Part shown: positions 9,946 to 20,389 of the stretch, piece by piece
Layout: each line of letters opens with the position of its first letter
Position numbering within the stretch: position 1 is the stretch's first letter
Assembly: GCF_014205215.1 (NCBI RefSeq)
Contig: NZ_JACHNC010000001.1
Coordinates: 129,001 to 193,000, forward strand
Reading direction: 5' to 3'
Length of the DNA: 64,000 nucleotides
From: Actinoplanes lobatus
GTDB taxonomy: Bacteria > Actinomycetota > Actinomycetes > Mycobacteriales > Micromonosporaceae
Notes under the pieces: model-generated
Told to the model about the DNA's origin: nothing
Seen by the model: only the letters and a program-made list of their open reading frames with translations
Databases searched by the model: none
Made by a program: the position numbers and the translations under genes

Positions 9946-10407
9946 TTAAGTCTGCCTCCGCTGCGCGTTGAGCCAGCCCTGCAGGATCTCCACGGCCGCC
10001 GCCTGATCCACGACCGCACGCTGGCGCTTGCCCTTGACACCCCGCTCGGAGAGCCGGCGGCTGGCGACGACCGTGGACATGCGCTCGTCGGTCAGCACGA
10101 CCGGGACCGGCGCCAGCACCGCGCCGAGCCGCTCCGCGTACGCCCGGACGTGGCCGGCCGCCACACCCTCACGCCCGTTGAGCGCCACCGGAAGCCCGAC
10201 GACGACCTCGATCGCCTCGCACTCGGCGGTCAGCCGCGCCAGCTCCGTCATGTCCTTCGGCGTGCCGTCGTCACCGGTCTCCCGGTCCCGCGGCACGGTC
10301 ACCACCGGGCTGGCCAGGATCCCGTCGGGGTCACACCTGGCCACCCCGACACGCACCTGACCCACGTCCACCCCCAGGCGGACGCCCCGAGCGAAGCGCT
10401 GAGTCAC
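9946..10407 (-). CDS. ruvX: RuvX/YqgF, RNase H-fold Holliday-junction resolvase or pre-16S rRNA nuclease
   Basis: The YqgF/RuvX family adopts an RNase H fold and is linked to 16S rRNA 5' maturation and possibly junction resolution. The 153 residues carry GVDVGQVRVGVARCD (first acidic residue), VVVGLPVALNGREG, LTDERMST and VDQAAAVEILQGWL (C-terminal Asp). GTG 10407 is chosen because GGTGGGAG lies just before it; GTG 10422 is possible. Its final codons contain the Shine-Dalgarno of the next gene, mltG. The usual actinobacterial order alaS-(small membrane genes)-ruvX-mltG-aroE is preserved, though a terminator separates it from alaS. Confidence 0.93.
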   Translation of the reverse strand: MTQRFARGVRLGVDVGQVRVGVARCDPDGILASPVVTVPRDRETGDDGTPKDMTELARLTAECEAIEVVVGLPVALNGREGVAAGHVRAYAERLGAVLAPVPVVLTDERMSTVVASRRLSERGVKGKRQRAVVDQAAAVEILQGWLNAQRRQT

Positions 10408-10644
10408 GCTCCCACCCTGCACAGCAGCAACACGCGTCTCCTGTCCCCGATCAAGATTCCGATGCGAAGAGTAACGGCCACGGCTTTCGCTCGCTTCGAT
10501 GCCATCGCTCCGATCGCGCCCCGAAGCTTAACCGCACCCCTGGCCGATACGCCGCCACCCTTTGCAAGGCCTAAAGATCCGCTAAGAAATGGAGTACCCA
10601 ACATCAGCAAACGACTACCCAGCGCAATCATCACGCATCGCGAA

Positions 10645-10672
10645 AACGCCCCGGACAGATGTCCGGGGCGTT
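10645..10672 (-). terminator. Rho-independent terminator of alaS
   Basis: A perfect 12-bp stem AACGCCCCGGAC/GTCCGGGGCGTT with a 4-base loop is followed on the minus strand by TTTTCG. It lies 16 bases past the alaS stop. The roughly 240 bases from here to ruvX are less GC-rich than the surroundings and probably hold the ruvX promoter. I could not pick one promoter with confidence. Confidence 0.88.
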
Positions 10673-10688
10673 CCGTCGAGAAGCGCTG

Positions 10689-13370
10689 TCAGGCCTTGTC
10701 GGCGACCGCCTGCTCGATCGCCGTCAGCAGACGCGGGGCCTCCGCGGCCGGCACGCCGCCGCCCTGCGCCAGGTCGGCGTTGCCGCCACCCCGGCCGGAC
10801 AGCGCCGCCTTGACAAGGTCCTGCGCGGACAGCCCACGGGTCTTCGCGGCGCCGTTGATCGCGACGATCAGGGACGCCTTGCCGTTCGCCCGGGCGGTCA
10901 CCGCGACCACCGCGGGACGCGCCGCATCGATCTTGCCGCGGATCTCCTGCGCCAGCGTCCGCACGTCGTTGACCGCCGCACCCTCCGGCGCCTCGGTCCC
11001 GACGTACGCCACACCGCGCACGTCCTTCGCCCCGGACGCGAGCGCCCCCGCCCCGCCCAGGACCATCTGCGCCCGCAGCTTCTCCAGCTCCTTCTCCGCG
11101 TCGCGCAGCGCCGTGACGGTCTGCTCGACCCGGTCGGCGACCTGATCGCCGGGCACCCGGAACAGGTCGGCCAGGCGGGACACCAGCAGGTGCTCCTTGG
11201 CCAGGAAGCCGAACGCGTCCAGACCCACCAGGGCCTCCACGCGGCGCACCCCGGAGCCGATCGACGACTCGTTGAGGATCTTCACGAGGCCGAGCTGGCC
11301 GGACCGGGCGACGTGGGTACCGCCGCACAGCTCACGGGCGTAGTCGCCGACCTCGACGACCCGGACCTCGTCGCCGTACTTCTCCCCGAACAGCGCCATC
11401 GCGCCGAGCCGCCGCGCCTCCTCCTGCGAGGTGACGAACGCGTTGACCTCGAGGTCACGCAGCAGCACCTCGTTGATCTGCTGCTCGACATCGAAGAGCA
11501 CCGACGGGCTGACCGCGCCCGGGGTGTGGAAGTCGAACCGCAGCCGGCCCGGCGCGTTCAGCGAACCCGCCTGGGTCGCCGACTCACCGAGGAAGTTGCG
11601 CATCGTCTGGTGCACCAGGTGGGTCGCCGTGTGCGACCGGGAGATTGCCTTCCGGCGGGTCACGTCGATCTCGGACAGCGCCGTCTCGCCCGCGCGCACC
11701 TCGCCCCGGACCACCCGCGCCTTGTGCACGATCAGGCCCGGCAGCGGCTGCTGGACGTCGACGATCTCCAGCCGGCCGCCACCGACGTTGATCACACCGG
11801 TGTCCGCCTGCTGACCGCCGCCCTCCGCGTAGAACGGGGTGGTGTCCAGCACCAGCTCGACGAAGTCGCCCTCGCCGGCCACCTCGATCCGGCCGGAGTC
11901 GCCGATCAGCGCCCGGACCCGGGACTCACGGGAGATCTCCTGGTAGCCGGTGAACTCGACCGGGCCGCCCGCGTCCAGCGCCGACCGGTACGCCGACAGG
12001 TCCGCGTGACCGGTCTTGCGCGCCGCCGCGTCCGCCTTCGCCCGGTTCCGCTGGTCGGCCATCAGCCGGCGGAAGCCCTCGTGGTCGACGTCGAGGCCCT
12101 GCTCCTGCGCGATCTCCAGGGTCAGGTCGATCGGGAAACCGTACGTGTCGTGCAGCTGGAACGCCTTGTCACCGGACAGCTGCGTCTTCTTGGAGGCGCG
12201 GGTCTCGGTGATCGCCAGGTCCAGGATCGTGGTGCCCGCCTTCAGCGTGGAGAGGAACTGGTCCTCCTCCGCGTACGCGTACGTGGAGATCCGCTCGAAG
12301 TCGGTCGCCAGCTCCGGGTACGACGGGGACATGCAGTCCCGCGCGATCGGCAGCAGGATCGGCAGCGCCCGCTCCTGCCAGCCGAGCAGCCGGATCGACC
12401 GGATCGCCCGGCGCATGATGCGGCGCAGCACGTAGCCGCGGCCCTCGTTCGTCGGGGTGACGCCGTCGCCGATCAACATCAGCGCGGTACGGACGTGGTC
12501 CGCGATCACCCGCAGACGGACGTCGTCCGGGTGGCTCTCGGACGCGGCGTGGCCGGAGCGCTTGCCGTACTCCCTACCGGTCAGCTCGGCGGCCTTGGCG
12601 AGGATCGGGCGGACCTCGTCGATCTCGTACAGGTTGTCGACGCCCTGGAGGATCGACGCGATGCGCTCCAGGCCCATGCCGGTGTCGATGTTCTGCTTCG
12701 GCAGGTCACCGACGATCGTGAACTCTTCCTTCGACTTCACGTCGGTGATCTCGTGCTGCATGAAGACCAGGTTCCAGAACTCCAGGTACCGGTCCTCGTC
12801 GACCTCCGGGCCGCCCTCCTTGCCGTACGCCGGACCACGGTCGTAGTACAGCTCGGAGCAGGGGCCCGCCGGGCCGGGGATGCCCATCGACCAGAAGTTG
12901 TCCTTCTTGCCGCGGCGCACGATCCGCTCCGCCGGCAGGCCGGTCTGCTTCCAGATCTCGATGGCCTCGTCGTCGTCCAGGTAGACGGTCGCCCAGATCT
13001 TCTCCGGGTCCAGGCCGAAACCGCCCTCGGAGACCGGCTTCGTGGACAGCTCCCACGCCAGCGGGATCGCGCCCGCCTTGAAGTAGTCACCGAACGAGAA
13101 GTTGCCGTTCATCTGGAAGAACGTGCCGTGCCGGCTGGTCTTGCCGACCTCGTCGATGTCCGGCGTCCGGATGCACTTCTGCACGCTCGCGGCCCGCTGG
13201 TACGGCGGGGTCCGCTGCCCCAGGAAGAACGGGACGAACTGCACCATGCCGGCGTTGATGAACAGCAGGTTCGGGTCGTCGATAGCCGGCAGCGGGGCAC
13301 TCGGGACCACCGTGTGCCCGTTCGCCTCGAAATGCGCCAGAAAGCGCCGCTTTACTTCCGCCGTTCTCAT
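10689..13370 (-). CDS. alaS: Alanyl-tRNA synthetase
   Basis: It charges tRNA-Ala and edits mischarged Ser/Gly. The length is 893 residues from ATG 13370 ([10 protein letters not shown]), supported by GGAGGG upstream. Class II motifs occur early ([25 protein letters not shown]). The editing domain has the zinc motif [11 protein letters not shown] and [10 protein letters not shown]. The C-Ala oligomerisation region ends with the glycine-rich [15 protein letters not shown]. The four-base overlap with the upstream small membrane gene (ATGA) indicates translational coupling. A strong terminator follows. Confidence 0.98.
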   Translation of the reverse strand: MRTAEVKRRFLAHFEANGHTVVPSAPLPAIDDPNLLFINAGMVQFVPFFLGQRTPPYQRAASVQKCIRTPDIDEVGKTSRHGTFFQMNGNFSFGDYFKAGAIPLAWELSTKPVSEGGFGLDPEKIWATVYLDDDEAIEIWKQTGLPAERIVRRGKKDNFWSMGIPGPAGPCSELYYDRGPAYGKEGGPEVDEDRYLEFWNLVFMQHEITDVKSKEEFTIVGDLPKQNIDTGMGLERIASILQGVDNLYEIDEVRPILAKAAELTGREYGKRSGHAASESHPDDVRLRVIADHVRTALMLIGDGVTPTNEGRGYVLRRIMRRAIRSIRLLGWQERALPILLPIARDCMSPSYPELATDFERISTYAYAEEDQFLSTLKAGTTILDLAITETRASKKTQLSGDKAFQLHDTYGFPIDLTLEIAQEQGLDVDHEGFRRLMADQRNRAKADAAARKTGHADLSAYRSALDAGGPVEFTGYQEISRESRVRALIGDSGRIEVAGEGDFVELVLDTTPFYAEGGGQQADTGVINVGGGRLEIVDVQQPLPGLIVHKARVVRGEVRAGETALSEIDVTRRKAISRSHTATHLVHQTMRNFLGESATQAGSLNAPGRLRFDFHTPGAVSPSVLFDVEQQINEVLLRDLEVNAFVTSQEEARRLGAMALFGEKYGDEVRVVEVGDYARELCGGTHVARSGQLGLVKILNESSIGSGVRRVEALVGLDAFGFLAKEHLLVSRLADLFRVPGDQVADRVEQTVTALRDAEKELEKLRAQMVLGGAGALASGAKDVRGVAYVGTEAPEGAAVNDVRTLAQEIRGKIDAARPAVVAVTARANGKASLIVAINGAAKTRGLSAQDLVKAALSGRGGGNADLAQGGGVPAAEAPRLLTAIEQAVADKA

Positions 13371-13657
13371 CGATTTCCCTCCTGCGAGCCGGGCCACGCG
13401 TCGTCACGCAGCTCGGCGAACTTGTCCTCATACAGCTCACCCGCGGCGAAGGCCTCGTGGATCTGGTTCTCCCGCTCGGCCATCCCCTCACGGACGTCTT
13501 CCACGAAGCTACGCAGCGACTCGACGAGGCCGCCAGCGGATTCCGACAGCGAGGTCGCGATCCCGGTCGGGGTGAACTCGTCGGCCTTCTGGCTCAGCTT
13601 GCGAACGACGAGGGCGCCGACGGCCAAGCCGACGCCGAGCCACAGCAGGCGCTTCAT
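13367..13657 (-). CDS. Small membrane protein encoded upstream of alaS (DUF6167-like)
   Basis: A 96-residue protein with one N-terminal membrane helix ([18 protein letters not shown], about residues 4-21) and a hydrophilic, glutamate-rich helical remainder. Its position between a DUF948 gene and alaS is typical of actinobacteria, where the protein at this place is usually assigned to DUF6167; that name is from memory and not checked. It starts at ATG 13657 and its stop overlaps the alaS start by four bases. The function is unknown. The association with alaS is likely operon carriage rather than a tRNA role. Confidence 0.75.
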   Translation of the reverse strand: MKRLLWLGVGLAVGALVVRKLSQKADEFTPTGIATSLSESAGGLVESLRSFVEDVREGMAERENQIHEAFAAGELYEDKFAELRDDAWPGSQEGNR

Positions 13658-13684
13658 GACGGCGAAATACCTCTCGATCGGGGG

Positions 13685-14134
13685 TCAGCGGGCGGTCTTA
13701 CGGCGCTGCTTGAGCGCGGCGCGGACCTCGCGCTCCTCCTCGGCGTGCCGTCGGGCGGCGGTGGCCTTGCGCAGGCCGTACCCGAACGAAGCGACCTTGA
13801 CCAGCGGATTGGCCGCGGCGGCCGACACGACGGTGACCAGGTTCGCGACATTGGCCGTGATGTTCTGAGCATGCCCGGTCATCGTGTCGACCTTGGCGAG
13901 CTGGACGTTGACGCCGTCCAAAGAGACCTGAACCTGGCCGAGCGCGGTATTCACGTTCTCCACGGTGACGTTCACGTTGGAGAGCAGCGGCCCCGTCCGG
14001 TCGACCAGGTCGTTGATCGCGTTCGTGGTGGCGTCCACGGTGCGGCCCAGCTTCAGGATCGGCACGGACAGCACGAGAACGAGCATGAGGAAGGCGCCCG
14101 CCGCGATCAGGCCTGCGATTTCTCCGGCATCCAT
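13685..14134 (-). CDS. DUF948 family membrane protein
   Basis: A 149-residue protein. An N-terminal membrane helix (about residues 5-25, GLIAAGAFLMLVLVLSVPIL) is followed by a long amphipathic segment rich in V/N/T heptad-like repeats (NVNVTVENVNTALGQVQ), as in DUF948, which resembles chemotaxis-type coiled coils. The basic tail RRHAEEEREVRAALKQRRK closes the protein. It lies 27 bases upstream of the small membrane gene in the same orientation, so the three-gene unit DUF948-small protein-alaS is likely. No enzymatic residues are visible and the function is unknown. Confidence 0.82.
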   Translation of the reverse strand: MDAGEIAGLIAAGAFLMLVLVLSVPILKLGRTVDATTNAINDLVDRTGPLLSNVNVTVENVNTALGQVQVSLDGVNVQLAKVDTMTGHAQNITANVANLVTVVSAAAANPLVKVASFGYGLRKATAARRHAEEEREVRAALKQRRKTAR

Positions 14135-14213
14135 CTGGCGCGTCTCCTATTCGGGTGGTCACGGATTCGGCGGGACAACTAGCAGACCCTACCGTCCGTG
14201 ACCACCACCCGCG

Positions 14214-17200
14214 TCACGACGCCTGGGGTGTCGGCGATAAGAGCGGATCGTCGGTGGACAGCACCGTGTCCGGAGTCACCCCGACCAGTCCCGGCGTGGT
14301 CTCCTTCTCACCCCGCCGGTCCTCGATCTTGTTCCACACCTTGATCCGGACCGTCGATCCCTGGCACGCCCCCGGTTCCGGCAGCTCCTCCACGGCGCCC
14401 GCCGTCGGGTTCAGCTCGGCCGAGATCTGATCCACCGCACAGCCCGGCAGGCCCACCGCCAGGTCCAGAGTGAGCTCGTCCCGGCTCCAGCAGCTGTAGG
14501 TGCCCTCCTCCGGAGCGACCGGCGTCTCCGGGCAGCCCTCGACCTTCCGCTGCTTCCAGCCCGCCTCGGTCAGCGCCTCCGCGTAGACGTCGGCGGTCTC
14601 CTTGAACGGCCGGTCCGATTCAGCCTTCCGCTCCCGGAACGAACACTCCATGATGCACAGCGTGCTGCCGGTCTCCTGATTCTCCACACCCTTCGCGGCC
14701 CAGGACGGAACCTCCAGCGCCGCCAGCGAGGCCAGCACCGGATCGCTGCTCGCCGCGCGCAACCCGACGAACGCCGGCAGAGCCAGCAACACCAGCGCCG
14801 CCAGCGAGAACAGCGTGACGAGCCGCAACCTTCGCTGCGTGCGCAACTTGTGGCGCAGCTCGGCGAGGCCACCCTCGGCCGTTTCATCCTTCGGGGGTAC
14901 GCCCTTCGCGTTCCCTTGCGACGCGTCGCCGGACCTCACCGGGCGCCCGTTCGCGCCAAGTCCCTGCGAGTCGTCCGGACCCGGCAGACCGTCGGGCCCA
15001 CCACCGGGAACGGAGGCGCCACCCCTGGCCGGACCGTCCACGGCCGCAACGGCACCCATCGCCCGCGCCGGCGCACCGGGAACAGCGGCGCCACCCCTGG
15101 CCGGACCGTCCATGCCGGGGACCCCGGCCCCACCGCGTGCCGGACCGTCCCCACCGGGAACCGCACCGCCGCGTGCCGGACCGTCCACCCCGGGAACGGT
15201 GGCACCGCCCCTCGCCGGGCCGTTCGCCCCGGGGACCGCGACACCGGCCCGGGCCGGGCCGTCCACGCCCGTGGCGGCACCCATCGCCCGCGACGCCCCA
15301 CCGGGAACCGCACCGCCGCGTGCCGGACCGTCGGCGCCCGGCGCGGCACCGCCGCGGCCCGGACCGTCGAGTCCGGGAACGGCGGCCCCGCCCATCGGCC
15401 GGGAGGGTCCGCCGGGAACGGCGACGCCGGCCCTCGCACGCGGAGCCCCGGCAGGGCCGGGAACGGGCGCGCCGCCCATCGCCCGAGAAGGACCGTCCGG
15501 GCCGCCCGGGCCTCTGGACAGGTCGCCCTCCGGACCGGGCATGCCACGTCCCGGACCGGCCGTGCCATGTCCGGGGCCGCCTTCGGCACCGTGGCCGGGC
15601 AGGCCCGAAGGTCCGCCGTCCGGGTCTGCGGGACCACGGCCGGGCACGGCAGCGCCACCACGTGCGGGGCCGCGGCCCGGAGCACGCCCCGGAACCTGGG
15701 CGCCGCCTCGTGCCGGGCCGCCGTTGGGACCGGGCACCCCGCCGGGCCCGGGCATCCCACCCGGACCACCTGGGCCGCCGGCGCCATTCGGCATTCGACC
15801 CGGGCCGCCGGCACCGGGGCCGGGACCGCCGCTGTGCTTTCCACCCGGTGCACCCGGGCCGGGCGCACCGGGACCGGGCCCACCGTCGGGGCCGGGCGGG
15901 CCCACCACGGCACGGCCGGGGGCGGCGGCGGCGCCCATCGCCTGTGCGGGGCCACCACCCGAGACGGGCGCGGTACGACCGGGGCCGCCACCCGAGACGG
16001 GCGCGGCGCGGCCGGGCACGGCCGCGCCGGTCCGGGCACTGCCCGGGCCACCACCGTGCCGGCCGGTGTGCTCCTCCTCCGGCGCGAACGGGCCGGCGGC
16101 AGGCACGTCGGCGCGGGCCCCGCGGCGGCCGGGACCCGGCTGCTCGGGTACCGCAACGCCACCGGTGACGCCCTGGTCCTCGCCGGGCCGCGACGGAGCC
16201 CCGGGCTGGGCGCGGCCGGGACGCTGGATCACACCGGAGGTGCTGTCCGCCATCGCGCCGGCGCGGCCGGGAACGGCCGGGGTGCGGGCACCCTGCCGTC
16301 CGGGAACGACCGGTGGGACGACGGCGGCGGCCCGGACCGGGCGGCCGTCACCCGGGCCGATGCGGCGCGGGCCGGGCACGTCCGGGGTGCCGGTGAAGCC
16401 ACCGATCTCCGGCTCGTCCGGGTCGGCGGAACGGCGTGCGGCACGGCGCCGGCGCGGCTCGCCGCCGGAACGTCCGCCGGCACCGCCCCGGCCGTCCTTG
16501 CCGGGCTGCGCCTCGGGGCCGGACCCACCGTCACCGGGACGGCGGACGAACCCCACCGTGCCGGTGTCGTTCCCGGGATCGGGGAAACCGTCCGCACGGA
16601 CCAGCGAGTGCGAGCCGGTGCCGAAGTCGCCCTCCGAAGCGCCGTGCCTACCGGGCCGCTCGTCGCCGGGCGGCGCGGCATGCCCGGGCCGGTGCCGCGG
16701 GTCACCCTCCGGGGCGGCCCGCCCCGGCCTGCCGCCACCGTGCCGGCCGGTCGGCTCCTCGAAGGCGCCCGGCTCCTCGGCGCGGGACCGGCGGCCCCGC
16801 CCCTGCCGGTCGTCGGGCCCGCCCGGGACCCCGTAGGTGCCCGGCGCGGCGCGTCCGCCGCTCTGCTCGTACCCGTTCGGAATGGCCCCGGAGCGATGCA
16901 CGGCATCCTGCCCGCCGGGGATCGGACCGGAGTCCTGGACCGGGTCGTAGCCACCGGGCGGAGGGCCGGACCGTCCGGGCGAGACCGGGTCCGCGGGGCG
17001 GAAGCGGTCACGTGCCGGGGCGGCCGGGGACAGCGGACGGATACTCGGGCCCGCGGAACGGGCGCCCGGCGAGACCGGACGAACACTGGAGGCGGTCGGC
17101 GGCACTCCCGGGACCTCGGGCGCGTTACCGGAGAGCGGCACGGGCGGCTGGCCGGGGTACATCTGGCCGGACGGGTCGACATCCATCTGACGGCGGGCGT

Positions 17201-18185
17201 GCCCCGCCTCGGGGGCCACCGCCGCGCGGCCGCCCTGCGGCGGTCCGGTGCGGCGGGCGCCCGGCGGCACCTGCCCGGGCACCGGGCCGGGCGGACCGGC
17301 GGGAGCTCCCGGCGGCATCTGACCGGCCGGTACGGACCCCGGCGGAACCTGCCCCGGCATACGCGGCACGGACCCCGGCGATCCCGGTACGGCGCCCGAT
17401 GGCGTCCGCCCCGGGGAGCCGGGCGCGGCGGCCGGCGGCATCTGGCCGCCCGGTCCCATCTGGCGCGGAGGCGTTCCCTGCGGCATCTGACCCGGCATCC
17501 CCGGAGACCCGGGCGCGGCGCCCTGCGGCATCTGACCCGGCATGCCCGGAGACCCGGGCGGAGCGCCCGGCGGCATCTGGCCACCCGGTCCCATCTGACG
17601 GGGAGGCGTTCCCTGCGGCACCGGGCCGCGCTGGCGCCGCCCGCCCGGAGCGCCGCCCGGCGGCATCTGACCGGGCGAGACCGGTCCGGCGGGCATCTGG
17701 CCGGGCGGCATCGCACCCGGCGGGATCTGACCGGGAGGAACCGGGCCGCCCGGCGCACGACCGCCGGGGGGAACGGCCGCACCACGCTGCCCGCCCGGAG
17801 CGGGCGACGCCGGACCCTGCGGGCCGGGTTGCCCCGGTCGCTGGCCCGGCTCGGCGTCCATCCGGTCGCCCGGCGCCGGGAAACCCTCGCCGGGGCCGCC
17901 CGGAAACGCGAAGTCGTCGGCGGGCCTGTCGTCCGGGCCCGGCGCGACCCGACCGGACTTGCTGGTCCGGCCCTCCCCCGGCAGCATGCCGGGGCCGATG
18001 GCGTTGCGTTCCTCTTTGGCCACCCGTAGGTCGTCGAGCCAGCCGGTCTCCTCGCGCGGGACCTCCTGGGGAACGGCCGGCTGATCGGCACGGCCGCCAC
18101 GCCCGAAGCGCCGGCGGTTCTTCCCGCCCGGCTCGTCGCGCAGCCCCGCGTCGTCGTCGGGCCGATCGGCACCCCGCCCTGTCAC
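14214..18185 (-). CDS. Giant Pro/Gly-rich single-pass membrane protein with a small cysteine-containing ectodomain
   Basis: I recognise no family over the full 1323 residues. Residues 1 to about 1100 are charged at first, then a low-complexity Pro/Gly/Ala/Arg tract with two repeat styles: M-P-P-G-Q/M-P-Q-G units near the N-terminus, and G-P-A-R-G-G-A-x-V-P-G units in the second half. One membrane helix follows at about 1117-1140 ([19 protein letters not shown]), then about 180 extracytoplasmic residues with six cysteines ([27 protein letters not shown]), probably disulfide-bonded. The ATG overlaps the rarA stop by four bases, so it is co-translated with rarA. DNA repeats include a 37-base direct repeat at 15149-15185 and 15296-15332. 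Reading frame and codon pattern stay consistent throughout. The function is unknown. Confidence 0.75.
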   Translation of the reverse strand: MTGRGADRPDDDAGLRDEPGGKNRRRFGRGGRADQPAVPQEVPREETGWLDDLRVAKEERNAIGPGMLPGEGRTSKSGRVAPGPDDRPADDFAFPGGPGEGFPAPGDRMDAEPGQRPGQPGPQGPASPAPGGQRGAAVPPGGRAPGGPVPPGQIPPGAMPPGQMPAGPVSPGQMPPGGAPGGRRQRGPVPQGTPPRQMGPGGQMPPGAPPGSPGMPGQMPQGAAPGSPGMPGQMPQGTPPRQMGPGGQMPPAAAPGSPGRTPSGAVPGSPGSVPRMPGQVPPGSVPAGQMPPGAPAGPPGPVPGQVPPGARRTGPPQGGRAAVAPEAGHARRQMDVDPSGQMYPGQPPVPLSGNAPEVPGVPPTASSVRPVSPGARSAGPSIRPLSPAAPARDRFRPADPVSPGRSGPPPGGYDPVQDSGPIPGGQDAVHRSGAIPNGYEQSGGRAAPGTYGVPGGPDDRQGRGRRSRAEEPGAFEEPTGRHGGGRPGRAAPEGDPRHRPGHAAPPGDERPGRHGASEGDFGTGSHSLVRADGFPDPGNDTGTVGFVRRPGDGGSGPEAQPGKDGRGGAGGRSGGEPRRRRAARRSADPDEPEIGGFTGTPDVPGPRRIGPGDGRPVRAAAVVPPVVPGRQGARTPAVPGRAGAMADSTSGVIQRPGRAQPGAPSRPGEDQGVTGGVAVPEQPGPGRRGARADVPAAGPFAPEEEHTGRHGGGPGSARTGAAVPGRAAPVSGGGPGRTAPVSGGGPAQAMGAAAAPGRAVVGPPGPDGGPGPGAPGPGAPGGKHSGGPGPGAGGPGRMPNGAGGPGGPGGMPGPGGVPGPNGGPARGGAQVPGRAPGRGPARGGAAVPGRGPADPDGGPSGLPGHGAEGGPGHGTAGPGRGMPGPEGDLSRGPGGPDGPSRAMGGAPVPGPAGAPRARAGVAVPGGPSRPMGGAAVPGLDGPGRGGAAPGADGPARGGAVPGGASRAMGAATGVDGPARAGVAVPGANGPARGGATVPGVDGPARGGAVPGGDGPARGGAGVPGMDGPARGGAAVPGAPARAMGAVAAVDGPARGGASVPGGGPDGLPGPDDSQGLGANGRPVRSGDASQGNAKGVPPKDETAEGGLAELRHKLRTQRRLRLVTLFSLAALVLLALPAFVGLRAASSDPVLASLAALEVPSWAAKGVENQETGSTLCIMECSFRERKAESDRPFKETADVYAEALTEAGWKQRKVEGCPETPVAPEEGTYSCWSRDELTLDLAVGLPGCAVDQISAELNPTAGAVEELPEPGACQGSTVRIKVWNKIEDRRGEKETTPGLVGVTPDTVLSTDDPLLSPTPQAS

Positions 18186-19873
18186 CGCGTTTCCTCTCCG
18201 GCGCTGGCGCCGCTGTCGTAGTCACTCTCGGCCCCGGTCGCTGCGGAAGCCCCGGCTCCAGGGGGCTCTCCCACCCCGCCGGAGGCGTCAGCCGCGGCCC
18301 CGTCGGAGCCCTCACCACCGTCGGTGGCCGGGCTCTCCCCCGCCACCGCGGCCTCGACCGGTTCCGAGTCCGCCGACGACTGTGACTCATCGGCGGCCCG
18401 AGCACCACCCGCCGCGCGGTCCCGGGTCCCCACCGAAGCGGTAACAGTCCTGCTCACCCGCGCCGAGGAAGATTCGTCACCATCAGTGCGCGGAGCCGGG
18501 CCGAGACCGCGAACGATACGCCGGAGGCGGGGGACCCGCTCGGCCACCAGGCGTTCGGCGCCGTGGTCGGTCGGACGGTAGTAGTCGGCTCCGGTCAGGT
18601 CGTCGGGAGCGTACTGCTGGCGGACCACACCGCGCGGGTCGTCGTGCGGGTAACGGTAGCCACGGCCGTGGCCCAGCCCTCGCGAGCCCGGGTAGTGGGC
18701 GTCGCGCAGATGCGGCGGAACGGGCCCGCCCCGGCCGGCCCGGACGTCCGCCATCGCCTCGCCGAGCGCGGTGGTGACGCTGTTCGACTTCGGGGCGGTG
18801 GCCAGGTGCACGACGGCCTGGGCCAGGTTGAGCCCGGCCTCCGGCAGACCCACGTTCTGTACGGCCTGAGCCGCCGCCGACGCCACGAGCAGCGCCTGCG
18901 GATCGGCCATGCCGACGTCCTCGCTGGCGAAGATCACGATCCGCCGGGCGATGAACCGTGGGTCCTCACCGGCGACCAGCATGCGGGCCAGGTAGTGCAG
19001 GGCCGCGTCCGGATCGCTGCCGCGCATGCTCTTGATGAACGCGCTGATCACGTCGTAGTGGGCGTCGCCGTCCCGGTCGTAACGGACCGCGGCGACGTCG
19101 ACCGCCTTCTCCGCGGTGGCGAGATCGATCTCCCTGACGTCCTGGGCCAGGGCGCTTCCGGCCGCGGCCTCCAGCGCCGTGAGGGCTTTGCGAACATCGC
19201 CGCTCGCCAGCCGTACCACATGGTCCTCTGCCTCGGCGGAAAGGGTGACCGCACCGCCCAGCCCGCGCTCGTCGGCGATCGCGCGCCGGATGAGCTCGCG
19301 CACGTCCTGCTCGTCGAGGGACTGGAGGGTGAGCAGCACGCAGCGGGAGAGCAGGGGCGAGATGACCGAGAAGTACGGGTTCTCCGTGGTCGCGGCCAGG
19401 AGGGTGACCGTGCGGTCCTCGACCGCGGCGAGCAGCGAGTCCTGCTGGGTCTTGCTGAAGCGGTGCACCTCGTCGATGAACAGGACGGTCGGCGGGCCGC
19501 CGTAACGTCGCTCGCGGCGGGCCGTGTCGATCACCGCGCGCACGTCCTTGACGCCGGCGGTCAGCGCCGACATGGCGACGAACTTGCGATCCGTGGCGTT
19601 GGCCACCAGATGCGCGATGGTGGTCTTGCCGGTGCCGGGCGGGCCCCAGAGGATCACCGACATCGGGCTCGCGCCGGTCACCAGCTGGCGCAGCGGGGCG
19701 CCGGGAGCGAGCAGATGCTTCTGCCCGACCAGCTCGTCGAGGGAGGCCGGCCGCATCCGCACCGGGAGCGGCGCGTCGCCGGAGGGCGAGCCGAATCCGG
19801 CGGTCCCGGCGGCGGCCGGACCAGCGGTCGGCGCCTCCGGCGATGCGAGGGAGAAGAGCCCGTCCGTTTCCAT
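18182..19873 (-). CDS. rarA: Replication-associated recombination protein A (RarA/MgsA AAA+ ATPase)
   Basis: RarA is an AAA+ clamp-loader-like ATPase acting at stalled replication forks. From ATG 19873 (M-E-T-D-G-L-F-S-L) the protein has 563 residues. Motifs are LVGQKHLL, Walker [10 protein letters not shown] (77-85), Walker [12 protein letters not shown], sensor 1 TTENPYF, and the tetramerisation region with [14 protein letters not shown] and [29 protein letters not shown] and QQYAPDDL close the conserved part. An atypical tail of roughly 120 residues, low-complexity and acidic (S/G/A/E/D), follows. It overlaps the giant Pro/Gly-rich gene by four bases. Confidence 0.93.
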   Translation of the reverse strand: METDGLFSLASPEAPTAGPAAAGTAGFGSPSGDAPLPVRMRPASLDELVGQKHLLAPGAPLRQLVTGASPMSVILWGPPGTGKTTIAHLVANATDRKFVAMSALTAGVKDVRAVIDTARRERRYGGPPTVLFIDEVHRFSKTQQDSLLAAVEDRTVTLLAATTENPYFSVISPLLSRCVLLTLQSLDEQDVRELIRRAIADERGLGGAVTLSAEAEDHVVRLASGDVRKALTALEAAAGSALAQDVREIDLATAEKAVDVAAVRYDRDGDAHYDVISAFIKSMRGSDPDAALHYLARMLVAGEDPRFIARRIVIFASEDVGMADPQALLVASAAAQAVQNVGLPEAGLNLAQAVVHLATAPKSNSVTTALGEAMADVRAGRGGPVPPHLRDAHYPGSRGLGHGRGYRYPHDDPRGVVRQQYAPDDLTGADYYRPTDHGAERLVAERVPRLRRIVRGLGPAPRTDGDESSSARVSRTVTASVGTRDRAAGGARAADESQSSADSEPVEAAVAGESPATDGGEGSDGAAADASGGVGEPPGAGASAATGAESDYDSGASAGEETR

Positions 19874-20028
19874 CACAAACGACAGTACCGGCCATGGCGG
19901 CCCGATCCGCAATGCGGACCACCGCCCTGTGGAAACGCTCCCGAGCAGCCACGACGGCCTCACGCAGAGTGTGCGGACACGGCTGGCGGCCGCCGGGGAA
20001 GGGCAGGCCGCCAGTGGCCGGAGGTCGC

Positions 20029-20046
20029 GGCCGAACGGCCGCGGGA
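20029..20046 (-). terminator. Possible terminator hairpin after the small membrane protein gene
   Basis: A tight inverted repeat, GCGGCCG/CGGCCGC separated by only two bases, lies immediately after the stop at 20048 on the minus strand. There is no T-tract. The rest of 19874-20047 shows no gene. Confidence 0.35.
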
Positions 20047-20047
20047 A

Positions 20048-20269
20048 TCAGCCGCGGCCGGGGCGACGGCCGTAGAAGCGGCGGCCGGAACCCGTACCCG
20101 CACCGGCACGCGGGCCGCTGCCGATGCCCGCGAGGTACAGCGAGACGAGCAGCAGGCCGAGCGACGCCATGGTCGAGAAGTTGAACAGGTCGGGAGCGCC
20201 GAAGTTGGTGTCGAGCAGGTCGGCGAGAAGGTAGACGCCGAAGACGACGGCGGCTGCGATGGCGAGCAT
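20048..20269 (-). CDS. Small two-helix membrane protein
   Basis: A 73-residue protein starting at ATG 20269, supported by GGAGGAACC upstream. It has two hydrophobic stretches: residues 2-16 (LAIAAAVVFGVYLLA) and about 30-44 (MASLGLLLVSLYLAGI). A Gly/Arg-rich cytoplasmic tail ends GRRFYGRRPGRG. I do not know the family. The position between aspS and rarA is plausibly conserved in relatives. It may be a membrane microprotein; no function can be inferred from residues. Confidence 0.65.
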   Translation of the reverse strand: MLAIAAAVVFGVYLLADLLDTNFGAPDLFNFSTMASLGLLLVSLYLAGIGSGPRAGAGTGSGRRFYGRRPGRG

Positions 20270-20338
20270 GATGGTTCCTCCGGGGGGTGTCAGAGAGCCT
20301 GTGACCCGCTGATACCCGACCGGTGGGGTTCCTGAAAC

Positions 20339-20382
20339 GTGAGGGCCGGCCGCCGGGCGCATCCCCCGCGACCGGCCCTCAC
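20339..20382 (-). terminator. Terminator of aspS
   Basis: An 11-bp perfect stem GTGAGGGCCGG/CCGGCCCTCAC encloses a 22-base GC-rich loop region. On the minus strand it is followed by GTTTC. It lies 8 bases after the aspS stop. Confidence 0.75.
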
Positions 20383-20389
20383 GGACGAC

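Noticed and set aside
10404..10634. A 76-codon minus-strand ORF between alaS and ruvX
   Set aside because: It overlaps the ruvX start in another frame, has no clear ribosome-binding site and looks like spacer read-through in a region of lower GC.
10659..13868. A 1069-codon plus-strand ORF antisense to alaS and its neighbours
   Set aside because: Its protein is rich in Arg, Gly and Val in the manner of an antisense frame of GC-rich coding DNA, with no family features. alaS on the other strand has all motifs.
14850..18029. Long plus-strand ORFs (over 1000 codons) opposite the giant Pro/Gly-rich gene
   Set aside because: The minus frame has a membrane helix, a cysteine-containing ectodomain, and a start coupled to rarA. 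The plus frames are Arg/Thr/Gly low complexity without a ribosome-binding site.
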